Shown piece after piece: positions 7,944 to 16,900 of a DNA stretch of 26,900 nt (within the stretch, counting starts at the first letter, position 1; each line of letters opens with the position of its first letter). The DNA is from UBA2330 sp035443185. GTDB taxonomy: Bacteria; Bacteroidota; Ignavibacteria; Tepidaquicellales; Tepidaquicellaceae. Made by a program: the position numbers and the translations under genes. Below the pieces are notes generated by a model that was not told the DNA's origin, did no database searches, and saw only the letters and a list, made by a program, of their open reading frames with translations. The stretch covers positions 1 to 26,900 of the forward strand of contig DAORRV010000045.1 of the NCBI GenBank assembly GCA_035443185.1. Reading direction: 5' to 3'.

Positions 7944-8702
7944 TTGAATAAAAGAATTTTTTCAGTACTGATAATATTTGTTTCATCAATATTATATTCG
8001 TGTAGTTCATCTACAAATGAAGGAAATATTAACAGTGACGTTCCCGAATCAGCATATTTTGCAGCTAAGTCAAATTATGATCAGGAAGATTATATTGATG
8101 CGATTGATGATTTCAATTTAATTAAACTTAAATTTTCGGGCACAAGTGTTATTGATAAGAGTATATATTATCTTGGTATGAGTTATTATAAAAGAGAAGA
8201 ATACATACTTGCGATTTATGAGTTTGAAGTACTTATAAAAAATTATCCAACCAGTAAATTCTCTGAAACAGGAAGATACAGACTGGCCATGAGTTATTAC
8301 AAACTTTCACCTTCATATAGTCTTGATCAGACATATACAAGATATGCAATTACTGAATTTCAAACTTTTCTTGATCTGTATCCCAACAGTAAACATGCGT
8401 CATCAGTAAATAAAAGGATTGCCGAAATGAAAGATAAGCTTGCTTATAAAATTTTGAAAAGCGCAGAGTTGTATTTTACTATGGACAGTTATAAATCTTC
8501 ACTGGTATATTACAGTGAGATCCTTGACGATTATTTTGATTCCAAATATGCTGATGATGCTCTTTACGGAAAGATACAGGTTCAGATCATTAAAAAAAAT
8601 TATGAAGAAGCTAAGAAAGATATAAAAAGATTTGAGGATATTTTCTTTGCAAGTGAATATATAAATAAAGTCAGATCATTAAAAAGTAAAATCCCGGCAT
8701 GA
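7944..8702 (+). CDS. BamD-like outer-membrane assembly lipoprotein (TPR)
   Basis: This 252-residue protein starts with TTG at 7944. That start is required to include the lipoprotein signal peptide, whose lipobox ILYSC ends at Cys20; the next ATG would remove it. After a short Ser/Asn linker come tetratricopeptide-type helices (about 34-250): AKSNYDQEDYIDAIDDF, then SIYYLGMSYYKREEYILAIYEFEVLIKNYP (in parts), ETGRYRLAMSYYK and ITEFQTFLDLYPNSKH. These match the BamD/YfiO arrangement. BamD works with BamA to fold beta-barrel proteins into the outer membrane. The length agrees with BamD (about 245 residues). Its last codons overlap the thioesterase start by 4 nt (ATGA). A generic TPR lipoprotein such as CpoB is the alternative. 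bamA is not in the window. Confidence 0.82.
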   Translation: MNKRIFSVLIIFVSSILYSCSSSTNEGNINSDVPESAYFAAKSNYDQEDYIDAIDDFNLIKLKFSGTSVIDKSIYYLGMSYYKREEYILAIYEFEVLIKNYPTSKFSETGRYRLAMSYYKLSPSYSLDQTYTRYAITEFQTFLDLYPNSKHASSVNKRIAEMKDKLAYKILKSAELYFTMDSYKSSLVYYSEILDDYFDSKYADDALYGKIQVQIIKKNYEEAKKDIKRFEDIFFASEYINKVRSLKSKIPA

Positions 8703-9187
8703 CAATTATCTTGAAGACCGTTAAAAGTTCTCAGGTTGAAATGATAGAACTTGTCCTTCCAAATGACACTAATGTTCTGGGGAATTTATTAGGCGGAAGA
8801 CTAATGCACTGGATTGATATTGCTGCTGCATTAGCTGCCGCCAGACATTGTAATTCTGTTGCTGTTACTGCTGCTGTAGATAATCTGGTATTTCATCACC
8901 CTATTAAACTTGGAAATATTATTCGTCTAAAGGCTTCTGTTAACAGAGCTTTTAATACATCAATGGAAGTCGGTGTCAGAGTAGAAATTGAAGAAATAAA
9001 ATCAGGCGAAATTTCACATTCAAACAGTGCATATCTGACATTTGTTAATATTGATGCAGTTACAAATAAACCGGTGATTGTAGGCGAGATAATTCCTGAA
9101 TCTGAAATAGAAAAAAGAAGATATGATCAAGCACTCAGAAGAAGAAATCAGAGACTGTCTGAGAAGCATGGTATTCTAAATGAATAA
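8699..9187 (+). CDS. Hotdog-fold acyl-CoA thioesterase (YciA/BACH-like)
   Basis: This 162-residue single-hotdog thioesterase hydrolyses acyl-CoA to free acid and CoA. The family pattern is clear: LPNDTNVLGNLLGG (20-33, with Asn29), LMHWIDIAAALAA (35-47, catalytic Asp40), then VDNLVFHHPIKLGNII (60-75). The C-terminus is basic (KRRYDQALRRRNQRL). Its ATG overlaps the end of the BamD-like gene, so translation is probably coupled. The ccmA gene follows after 23 nt. Its role could be lipid or acyl-CoA recycling; nothing ties it functionally to the heme-export genes downstream. Confidence 0.88.
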   Translation: MTIILKTVKSSQVEMIELVLPNDTNVLGNLLGGRLMHWIDIAAALAAARHCNSVAVTAAVDNLVFHHPIKLGNIIRLKASVNRAFNTSMEVGVRVEIEEIKSGEISHSNSAYLTFVNIDAVTNKPVIVGEIIPESEIEKRRYDQALRRRNQRLSEKHGILNE

Positions 9188-9210
9188 TTTATCACTTCCA
9201 TATCCTGAAT

Positions 9211-9846
9211 ATGAAAAGTATTGAGCTCTCTGCTGAAAACATTTCAAAATCTTATTCAGGAAAAATAATATTCAAAAATTTTTCGATCAATCTGAAATCA
9301 GGTGATTCAGTTTCTATACTCGGCAGGAATGGTTCGGGTAAATCCACTCTCATAAAACTTCTTACAGGTCTCATAGCTTCTAACAAAGGTAAAGTAATTC
9401 TTAAAGTAAATGGATCTACTGTACCCCAAAATTTATGGTATTCACAAATTGGTCTGATCTCTCCGTATCTGAATCTCTATGATGAGCTTACAGGTATTGA
9501 GAATCTTGAATTCTTTTGCAGCTTAAGAAATAATTCACGTGATGATATGAAAGAAAAAATTGATTTTTATCTTAATAAAGTCAGTCTCTTTGATAAAAGA
9601 AACGAACCATTGAAAAATTATTCCTCAGGTATGAAGCAAAAGCTCAAACTTATTTTTGCAATAATTAATGAACCCGGAATTTTATATATGGATGAGCCAA
9701 GATCAAATCTGGATGCTGAAGGAATTGATATCATCTGTCAGACTGCAGAAGAGCAAAAGAAAAATGGAATTTTAATTGTTGCAACAAATGATACTGACGA
9801 TATTCAGCTTTGTGAAAAAAGCATTAACATAGAAGACTATAAGTAG
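9211..9846 (+). CDS. ccmA: Heme-exporter ABC ATPase CcmA
   Basis: This 211-residue ABC ATPase matches CcmA in size (about 205-210) and is followed immediately by ccmB and ccmC, the basis for the name. Walker A is GRNGSGKST (38-46), the signature YSSGM (137-141) and Walker B LYMDEP (158-163) with SNLD. Two usual catalytic features are altered. The Q-loop position reads ISPYLNLYDELT without Gln, and the switch histidine is replaced by Asn193 (ATNDTDD). CcmAB hydrolyses ATP to release holo-CcmE from CcmC during cytochrome c maturation. It begins 23 nt after the thioesterase and ends 4 nt before ccmB. ATG 9211 has no Shine-Dalgarno sequence; a 14-codon frame at 9179 ends just inside this gene and is probably chance. 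Confidence 0.85.
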   Translation: MKSIELSAENISKSYSGKIIFKNFSINLKSGDSVSILGRNGSGKSTLIKLLTGLIASNKGKVILKVNGSTVPQNLWYSQIGLISPYLNLYDELTGIENLEFFCSLRNNSRDDMKEKIDFYLNKVSLFDKRNEPLKNYSSGMKQKLKLIFAIINEPGILYMDEPRSNLDAEGIDIICQTAEEQKKNGILIVATNDTDDIQLCEKSINIEDYK

Positions 9847-9850
9847 AATT

Positions 9851-10516
9851 ATGCTTTTGAAAAATTCATTTCTCGTATTCAAAAAAGATCTCAGTTCAGA
9901 GCTTAGGACGAGATATGTAATAAATTCTCTGCTGATGTTTGTACTTGTTACCATCTCTATCATTAAGTTTGCATTAGGAGATGAGAAAGTAGATAATGAG
10001 ATCCTTACAGGTTTACTCTGGATTGCGATTTTTTTTACATCTGTAAGTGGATTATCGAGGACCTTTGTAAAGGAAGAAGAGAAAGAAACTTCGACTGCAT
10101 TGAAATTATCTACCGGTACGGACAGTGTGATCATCGGTAAATTATTTTTTAATCTGATACTCACATTTGCTCTCAACCTGCTTATACTTATTCTTTTTAT
10201 TTTAATTACGGAATATCAGATAAAAAATCTGTCGGGATTTTTAGTTGTAATTGTGTTAGGAAATCTGGGTCTTGTATCAGCATCTACAATTATAGCAGCG
10301 ATAATTTCCAAAGCAAATTCAAAGGGCACTTTATATCCCGTACTGTCTTTTCCAATTTTGTTGCCGCTATTGATCACTGTTATAAATGCAACCAAACTGG
10401 CAAGTCTTGGAGTCGAAACTGATAAATTATTCGGAGAAATTCAGATACTTGTGTCTTATTTTGTCGTTGTAACTGTTACTTCACTTATGCTTTTTAAATT
10501 TATTTGGGAAGATTAG
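9851..10516 (+). CDS. ccmB: Heme exporter membrane subunit CcmB
   Basis: This 221-residue integral membrane protein has about six hydrophobic helices and the N-terminal CcmB hallmark KKDLSSELRTRY, followed by the cytosolic loop TFVKEEEKETSTALKLS. CcmB usually has about 220 residues and six helices. It partners the CcmA ATPase, 4 nt upstream, in the inner-membrane complex that works with CcmC to deliver heme to CcmE. The late segment PILLPLLITVINATK is also family-like. It ends with FKFIWED. A 93-nt gap separates it from ccmC, long enough for a secondary promoter, though I see no clear one. Confidence 0.88.
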   Translation: MLLKNSFLVFKKDLSSELRTRYVINSLLMFVLVTISIIKFALGDEKVDNEILTGLLWIAIFFTSVSGLSRTFVKEEEKETSTALKLSTGTDSVIIGKLFFNLILTFALNLLILILFILITEYQIKNLSGFLVVIVLGNLGLVSASTIIAAIISKANSKGTLYPVLSFPILLPLLITVINATKLASLGVETDKLFGEIQILVSYFVVVTVTSLMLFKFIWED

Positions 10517-10609
10517 TTAATTGAATGGAAATTATTATAAAAGTAAATTATTAAAATCTTTAACAGACAACTATTTTTTTCAAAAAGATCTTCATCCCTA
10601 AAATAAAAT

Positions 10610-11272
10610 ATGAATAAATTTATTACATACCTGATATTTATAATAATCAGCGCAGTGATAATACTCGGACTGGCATTACCTATTCCTGACATACCGGCTC
10701 TCGGTGATAAAGCAAGAGTACTTTATTTCCATGTGCCAATGTCATGGATATCAGTACTTGCTTTTTTTATGTCAATGTGGTATTCAATCAGATATCTGAA
10801 AACACGCGATATTAATTATGATATAAAATCTTTTTCAAGTGCGCAGCTTGGATTTTTATTTTGTATACTAGCGACTGCTACAGGTTCACTTTGGGCAAAG
10901 TTCAGCTGGGGTTCTTTCTGGAACTGGGATCCGAGGCAGACTTCAATATTTATTTTATTGCTGATATACGGAGCATATTTTGCTTTAAGATCAGCCATTG
11001 AATCTGAAGATCAGCGCGCAAAACTTTCATCTGTCTATGCGATCATCGCAGCCGTAACAGTCCCGTTCTTTGTATTTATTATGCCGAGGATAGTTGAGAG
11101 TCTTCATCCTGATCCTATCATTAATACGCAGGGAAAAATTAATATGGACAGTTCTATGCTGACAATTTTTATTTCATCTTTGGTTGGATTTACAATGTTC
11201 TATCTGTGGATGCTGAATCTGAAGATTCGAATAGAAAAATTGATTTATAAAAAATTAAGCTTAATTGAATAA
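10610..11272 (+). CDS. ccmC: Heme-handling protein CcmC
   Basis: This 220-residue, six-helix member of the CcmC/CcmF/CcsA heme-handling family is close to the CcmC norm of about 245. The tryptophan-rich WWD segment is intact at residues 95-111 (WAKFSWGSFWNWDPRQT). The two conserved axial heme histidines are present as His41 (LYFHVPMSW) and His166 (SLHPDP), flanking the WWD loop on the periplasmic side. CcmC attaches heme covalently to CcmE. It follows ccmB by 93 nt and precedes a CcmD-like small protein by 4 nt. CcmF or CcsA is unlikely because both are much larger. Confidence 0.92.
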   Translation: MNKFITYLIFIIISAVIILGLALPIPDIPALGDKARVLYFHVPMSWISVLAFFMSMWYSIRYLKTRDINYDIKSFSSAQLGFLFCILATATGSLWAKFSWGSFWNWDPRQTSIFILLLIYGAYFALRSAIESEDQRAKLSSVYAIIAAVTVPFFVFIMPRIVESLHPDPIINTQGKINMDSSMLTIFISSLVGFTMFYLWMLNLKIRIEKLIYKKLSLIE

Positions 11273-11276
11273 ATTT

Positions 11277-11414
11277 ATGACATCACTGTACGATTTTCTG
11301 GAAACAAATTCTTTATATATAGTAATGCTGATCGTCCTTATAATATGGATCGGCATTTTTGGATATATGAGATCGCTGGATAAAAAGGTAAAGAAACTTG
11401 AGAATAATGAATAA
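11277..11414 (+). CDS. ccmD: CcmD-like small membrane protein
   Basis: This is a 45-codon gene, ATG 11277 to TAA 11414, 4 nt after ccmC. The product begins MTSLYDFLETNSLY, has a single transmembrane helix (about residues 13-31, VMLIVLIIWIGIFGYM in part) and ends in a basic, coiled tail (RSLDKKVKKLENNE). Size, single helix, charged C-terminus and position after ccmC all fit CcmD, which holds the CcmABC/CcmE complex together so that holo-CcmE is released. Sequence conservation in CcmD is very low, so the call rests mainly on context. It is the last gene of the plus-strand unit; no ccmE follows. Confidence 0.75.
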   Translation: MTSLYDFLETNSLYIVMLIVLIIWIGIFGYMRSLDKKVKKLENNE

Positions 11415-11715
11415 GATCTAGAAAGTTCTAAAAGATTTTAATTTGGAATTTGAGCCGATGTGGATGTTTGAAAAAGTTTGCGAAAATTAAATGTATTTTA
11501 ATATAATAACTTTGAAGACTTTTTTACCACCACCAACTTGTGATCTGAAGCACGTCGGCATTGTAGTTGTTGACCAAAAAGATTATGAGAATGATACAAT
11601 AAATTCAAGTGCAGTACTTAAACTTTTTGGATCAACATCAACGGCGGAAATAAATTCTCAAACTAAAAATTCTATAAGACTTTGAAGAAACTGTTAGTAT
11701 TTAAAAAATTAAGAA
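11415..11715. other. Gene-free gap between converging units, holding a repeat
   Basis: This 301-nt stretch lies between the end of the ccm genes (plus) and the end of the AAA+ gene (minus). The only structure I see is the interspersed repeat at 11542-11642 and its flanks. A 64-codon open frame (11491-11685) crosses it, but the peptide has no recognisable domain, the frame is not preserved in the second repeat copy, and it begins upstream of the repeat homology. I treat it as non-coding. I see no classic terminator with a T-run. Confidence 0.6.
11542..11642 (+). repeat. Interspersed structured repeat, copy A
   Basis: This segment aligns by eye with the minus strand of 26774-26900. The block from GGCATTG to CAAAAAG matches at 21 of 25 positions, followed by ATAAATTCAAGT against ATAAATTTAAGT, and AAACTTTTTGG is identical. 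It contains an imperfect inverted repeat: GTAGTTGTTGACCAAAAAG at 11563-11581 pairs with CTTTTTGGATCAACATCAAC at 11623-11642, with a loop of about 41 nt. The other copy has the same arrangement with different arm sequences that still pair. No T-run follows. It may be a miniature mobile element, a REP/BIME-like element or a structured RNA. Outer ends are uncertain. Confidence 0.6.
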
Positions 11716-13242
11716 TCAATTATAATAATCATCTTCAAAGCCGCCAAATTCTGATGCATCTTTAGATCCTGAAAACATACTTCCTACCATATCTTTATAT
11801 TTTATCACTGAGTCAATTTCATCCTTTGCAATTTTGGAATTCTGATGAAGTCCGTCAAGTACAAATTCCATAAGAGATGCAAGCTCCTGATCATTTTCAA
11901 AAAACTGAGGATATTTCCTTACAAAAATTTCAAGACCATCTACTTTTTTTAATTCAGCAAAGTAATTTTTAAAACTCATATCATCTTTAATATTTACACT
12001 TCCGCCGAACTGAAACCATTCCGTAATTTCAATATAAGGGTCTCTTTGCGGTTTCTCCTGTGCATTTTTCTTTAATCTCAATGACGGATCCGGAAAATAC
12101 TTTTTGAATATTTCTCTTACAGATCTCGAGATAAGTGCCTTTGCGACTTTAAGTGAACCTTCCTGTTCACCTTCAAAGACAAGTTCCACTTTGCCGGTAA
12201 TACCCGGTAATATAGAAAGTACATCACACATTCTCGGCATTATAATATCTTCAGAATTAATAATGGATCGCCTCTCAGCATTGCTGATCAGATTTTCCAT
12301 AGCTGAAATTGTGAGTCTGGCACTTACTCCGGATTTCTGATCTACGAATTCGCTGGCTCTTGCCTGCATCGCAGTCATTTCTATGATCTCTCTGAAGTAG
12401 TAAGGAATGTGAATATTCTTTTTATCATTTCTATCTGTCCATGAGTTTGACTCGGTAATTTTAATTCCGTCTTCCAGAACTTTCGGATAATGTGTTATGA
12501 TCTGAGAATCTATTCTGTCTTTAAGAGGTGTGATTATATTTCCTCTGTTAGTATAATCTTCAGGATTTGCAGTAAAGATCATAAGTATATCCAGCGGAAT
12601 TCTGATATTAAATCCACGTATCTGAATATCTTTTTCCTGAAGAATATTAAGAAGACCGACTTGTATCCTCGGCTGAAGATCCGGCAGTTCATTAATTACA
12701 AAAATACCTCTGTTTGTCCGGGGGATAATACCAAAGTGAATTGCACCTTCATGTGAATAATGGAGTCTCTGATTCGCTGCTTTTATTGGATCAATGTCAC
12801 CGATCAGATCAGCAATGTTTACATCAGGTGTTGCAAGTTTTTCACTGTAGCGCTGCTCACGGGATATCCATTCAATCTCCGTTTCATCACCCTGGGAATT
12901 TATCATATCGACAGAGTATTTTGAAATTGGCTGAAATGGATTATCATTTATTTCCGATCCTTTTACTATCGGAATATATTCATCAAGCAGTTCCGGGATC
13001 ATCCTCGCAATTTTTGTCTTTGCCTGCCCTCTGAGTCCAAGTAATATTATGTCGTGTTTTGATAACAACGAATTCATCAGAGAAGGGATCACGCTGTTTT
13101 CATATCCAATTATTCCTTTGAAAAATGTTCCTTTGGTTTCAATCTTTTTGATCAGATTTTTTCTGATCTCATCTTTTACAGTTAATACTTTATAACCGGA
13201 TTTTTTTAATTGTCCGAAAGTTTTTATTTCTTTTTGATTCAT
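11716..13242 (-). CDS. MoxR/magnesium-chelatase-like AAA+ ATPase
   Basis: This 508-residue protein has one AAA+ module of the helix-2-insert (ChlI/MoxR) clade. Visible are Walker A GLRGQAKT (69-76), the Walker B region GIFVINELPDL (179-189) with Asn-Glu instead of the usual Asp-Glu, sensor 1 IFTANPEDY (222-230) and a candidate arginine finger in TPLKDRID (238-245). The C-terminal third (about 350-508) has lid helices and an acidic, unrecognised tail (GGFEDDYYN). Proteins of this type remodel partner complexes, usually with a von Willebrand A-domain protein; none is encoded here. It lies 62 nt after the CBS gene in the same direction and converges with the ccm unit. The role is unknown beyond chaperone-like remodelling. 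Confidence 0.85.
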   Translation of the reverse strand: MNQKEIKTFGQLKKSGYKVLTVKDEIRKNLIKKIETKGTFFKGIIGYENSVIPSLMNSLLSKHDIILLGLRGQAKTKIARMIPELLDEYIPIVKGSEINDNPFQPISKYSVDMINSQGDETEIEWISREQRYSEKLATPDVNIADLIGDIDPIKAANQRLHYSHEGAIHFGIIPRTNRGIFVINELPDLQPRIQVGLLNILQEKDIQIRGFNIRIPLDILMIFTANPEDYTNRGNIITPLKDRIDSQIITHYPKVLEDGIKITESNSWTDRNDKKNIHIPYYFREIIEMTAMQARASEFVDQKSGVSARLTISAMENLISNAERRSIINSEDIIMPRMCDVLSILPGITGKVELVFEGEQEGSLKVAKALISRSVREIFKKYFPDPSLRLKKNAQEKPQRDPYIEITEWFQFGGSVNIKDDMSFKNYFAELKKVDGLEIFVRKYPQFFENDQELASLMEFVLDGLHQNSKIAKDEIDSVIKYKDMVGSMFSGSKDASEFGGFEDDYYN

Positions 13243-13304
13243 TAAATTTTAAATGGGTAGTTATTAATTAATTGAAGCAGGTCAGAATTTTTTGGAACTG
13301 AATA

Positions 13305-13742
13305 TTATCCGCTGAATTGAATATATGAATTCAGCATTTCAATTTTTTCTTCCTTCTGACTCATGTCATAAGTCATCAGATCCCGAATTGAAATCATTCC
13401 TTTTAAATCCTGCCCGTCTATAACAGGCATGTGACGGATCTTTTCCTGTTTCATTATCTGCATACAGTATTCCGGAGTATCGTGTGATTCTATGACAATT
13501 ACTTTCTTTGTCATTACATCATCTACAGAAGTATTAAATAGATCAATTTCTTTTGCAATACATTTTCTCAAAAGATCTCTCTCTGAGAAAATACCAATCA
13601 GTTTAAGCTTTTCAGACTGCTCGAGTACCGGCACTGCGCCGATGTTGTGAAGCCCCATGAATTTGGCTACATCAATTATCTTCATTCCTGATTTTACAAA
13701 ATGCAAAGGTCTGTCCTTGATTAGATCTTTTAAAGTTTTCAT
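13305..13742 (-). CDS. Two-CBS-domain regulatory protein
   Basis: This 145-residue protein consists almost entirely of a CBS pair. CBS1 runs about 10-68 (IIDVAKFMGLHNIGAVPVLE, then LIGIFSERDLLRKCI). CBS2 runs about 74-134 (VDDVMTKKVIVIESHDTPEYC, then KIRHMPVIDGQDLKGMISIRDL). Such pairs bind adenosine nucleotides (AMP, ATP, SAM) or c-di-AMP in the Bateman cleft and sense energy or stress. The Asp in FSERDL and ISIRDL is the usual ribose contact. No effector domain is fused, so it would act by binding partners. The ATG follows GGGGGTAAAAA, one of the few purine-rich leaders in the window. It stands between the DUF4175-like gene (236 nt upstream) and the AAA+ gene (62 nt downstream). Confidence 0.9.
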   Translation of the reverse strand: MKTLKDLIKDRPLHFVKSGMKIIDVAKFMGLHNIGAVPVLEQSEKLKLIGIFSERDLLRKCIAKEIDLFNTSVDDVMTKKVIVIESHDTPEYCMQIMKQEKIRHMPVIDGQDLKGMISIRDLMTYDMSQKEEKIEMLNSYIQFSG

Positions 13743-13883
13743 TTTTTACCCCCGGTTAGTTTTTTTGAAAAATATGCAATAAATTTTCAATAAGCAATAT
13801 TATCATTTTATTATTTATTTAACTCAAAGCAATTATTTTCAATCTTAATCAAAGTTGATAACCGGACTTAAAGTAAATTTTCA

Positions 13884-13903
13884 ATCTGTAAATAAATACA
13901 GAT
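13884..13903. other. Small hairpin between the DUF4175-like and CBS genes
   Basis: ATCTGTA (13884-13890) and TACAGAT (13897-13903) form a perfect 7-bp stem with a 6-nt AT loop, in the 236-nt gap. No T-run follows on the minus strand, so it is at best a weak terminator or mRNA-end structure for the DUF4175-like gene. The rest of the gap is AT-rich with no recognisable feature. Confidence 0.3.
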
Positions 13904-13978
13904 CTAATTTTATTTTAAGAATTAAAATGTGAAACTGAATTGTATTACAGGTTAGCTGAATAGATTACTTGATTTTGA

Positions 13979-16900
13979 TTACTTCAGATCATTCTTCTTC
14001 AATTCCATCAGATACTTCGAAATCAAATTTTCATAATCTTCATTAAACCCTTCTTTATCCAATCTTAAAAAATCTTCCTTAAGAGCATTATAGGAATTTG
14101 GTCCGCTTAGAATTATTTCAGGCGGGGAATTTCTGCTGACATTTTCACCCGGACGGGATTCTCTTTTTGGTTCAAAATCTTTTTCGCGTTGAGACAGACG
14201 TGCATCCAGAAGTCTGGACAATATCCTGTTTTGCTTTTCTATTAATTTGTCATCTACATTATATTCACTCAGGTCTTTTACAATCTCCTGCATTTCTTTT
14301 TGTATCTGATCTAAATCTCCTAAAACTTTTTCACCTGAATTCTCCTGTTCTCTTTTTAACTCTTCATTAAGCATCTCTAATGATTTCTGAATCTGCTGCT
14401 GTTCCATGCTGAGACGTTGCATTTCCTGTCTCTGCTCTTCTGACATATTATCCGGTTTATTCCCCTTGCCGTCTTTTCCTGATTTACCGTTTTCACCTGA
14501 TTCACCATTCATTCCCATCTTTCCCGATTTACCATTCATCCCCATTTGCTGAGCGATTATTTCACCGAGTCTGTCCATCATCTGTCCCATACTCCCGGAG
14601 CCGGGTTTGTTTCCCTTTCCATCCTTACCATCTTTGCCATCCTCACCGCCTTTACCATCTTTACCCATTTTCCCAAGCATGTTTCCAAGCATCTTGGCTG
14701 CGTTATCAAGGGATTCTTTTGCTTTCTTCTGGTCAGATGAAGCATCTTGTTTCTTCATTTCTCCAAGTTCTTTACCGGCTTTCTCCATTTTGTTGTATGC
14801 GTCTCCAAGTTCTTTCCCAAGTTCAGGCGACATTTTCATTCCCATTTTTGAAGCATTCATAAGATCATCAATACTTTCTGATAACTGTTTCTGAAGATCA
14901 TTTTGGTCTTTCTGATTCTTTTCAAATTCTTCCTTCTCATCTTTATCAAGTTCATCTGTCTTATCTTTTAACTCCTGCTGTCTCCTGCTCATCTCTTCAA
15001 GTTTCTTTTTAATATCTTCCAATTTCTCTTTGAGCTTGTTATTCATATCCTGAGAATCCATCATTTCATTTAATGCAGCTTTCATTTTTTTATCCATATT
15101 ATTCAGCTCATCCATGATCTCTTCCTGTGTTTTCTCTGAATTACTCTTCTGAGAAGATTTTAATTCATCACTGGATTTCTGCATCTTATTCTCAGTGTCC
15201 TTCTTATTCATTTCCTTCTGAATTTTCTCAAGCTCTTCAGGACTTAGCTGATCTTTCATCTTATTCATTTCATCTATAAGCTTCTGAAGCTCACTATTGA
15301 AATCTTTTGTCTGCTCTTTTATGTCTTTTTGTTTTTGAGAAAGTTCGTCCATCTTATTCTTATCACTATTCTGCGAATTTTCAGTTTCCTTTTTTAACTG
15401 CTCCTGCTGCTTTGCAATATCTTCAAGCTTTTGAGTAAGCTCACCAAATTTCTGCATGTTCTCTATCTTTTTCATTAGCTCCATTGCCTTTTCCATATAT
15501 TTCTTAAATGCCTCTTCATCAAATTTGAAATTCTTCATTGCGTCTTTAAGCTCTTCCTGGTTATTCTTCTTCAAAGCTTCTTTTAACTTTTCAAGCATCT
15601 TCTGAAGTTCAGGAGAATTTATTTTGTTAAACATTTTCTGCAGCTCCATAAACTGTTCCAGAGTCTTCTCACCCAGCATATTATTCTTTTTCATCTCTTC
15701 CATGTTCTGATCAAGCTTGTTCTGAGCAGAGTTCATATTCTTCTGAAAGTTATCAAGCTTTTGTTCCATCTGTTTCTTGCTGTCTTCATTCAGACCAAGC
15801 TCTTCATTCTTCTGAAATTCCTTTTTGATGTCTTCAATGTTTTTACTCAATTCTTCCATTTGATCATAAGCTGACTGCATTTCAGTTTTCAGTTCCTTTG
15901 TCATCGTCTCAGTCTCTTTTAAAACTTCTGCCTGAGATCTGTATTGAATGGTCTTTATTTCCGACCTGGTTGATTTACCGGTATTGTCAGTGACTTCTGT
16001 AAAATATTCTGCACTCTCTCCTGAGCGTAAATTAATTCCTGATACATTCCACACATAAGGAACCTCAAGTGAAGTTGCATTTGGATTTTTGATCTCAATA
16101 TTTATATAATTAAATTCAGGGGCAGATCCGCTGCCTGAAAGAAGCTTTAATTTTCTGTAACCCAGGACTAATTTAGAAAATCCGTAATCATCTGAAATTC
16201 TCGATCTTACTATTAATTCTCTCTCGCCTTTTAATTCGTAATTAGATTCAGACGGTTCAATAATAGTAATTTTTGGCGGCTCATCAGGCATTACCTTTAT
16301 TGTATATTGCTTAAAGTTTTTATTCACTCCGCCGTTCAGGTCTTTAAGAATAAATCTGTAACTGCTGCTCTGATCTGCTTTGATACTGCCCTTTGCTGAA
16401 GTTCCGTTAAATTCAAATGAAACCGGATTTCCGTTCAGATCAATACCCGCATATGAAAGTTCAGTGCTTGCATTTATATTAAACTCTATTGTACTTCCCT
16501 CCGGACAGAATATATTTCCTTCGTTATCAGGTAATGTTTTGGATGGTATTCCGGTAAACTCAGGAGGAGTAACTGTGACAGTGAAATTTTTTATCACAGG
16601 ATATTCCGAAACATTGATAGTGTATTCCTCAGATCTAATTCCTTTATATTCCGCAAAATATATAAGTTCATTGATAGTGTTTTTTATTGTGCCTGTAAAA
16701 TTATTTCCCGACTCTGAAATTAATTTCACCGGATCTGAAAGCATCTCATATCCGTCAGCAGAAACCTGTTTAGTGTAAAGGTTAATTTCTTTTATATTCA
16801 GATCATTTGAGGTGGAATTAATGGTAACTCCTATTATCACGTCTTCACCTGCTGCAATCTCAATATCGCCGGGGATGATTTCAAAAGTAATGCCCAGATC

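Noticed and set aside
9179..9223. A 14-codon frame (MNNLSLPYPEYEKY) upstream of and overlapping ccmA.
   Set aside because: It is very short, overlaps the end of the thioesterase gene in another frame, and chance frames of this size are common.
11491..11685. A 64-codon open frame on the plus strand in the gap after ccmD.
   Set aside because: It runs through repeat copy A; the other copy does not preserve the frame, no domain is visible, and the leader has no start signal.
14607..14894. A Pro/Ser-rich open frame on the plus strand (MFPFPSLPSLPSSPP...).
   Set aside because: It is the antisense reading of the Gly-Lys-Asp-rich collagen-like block of the DUF4175-like gene; the composition is a by-product of that repeat.
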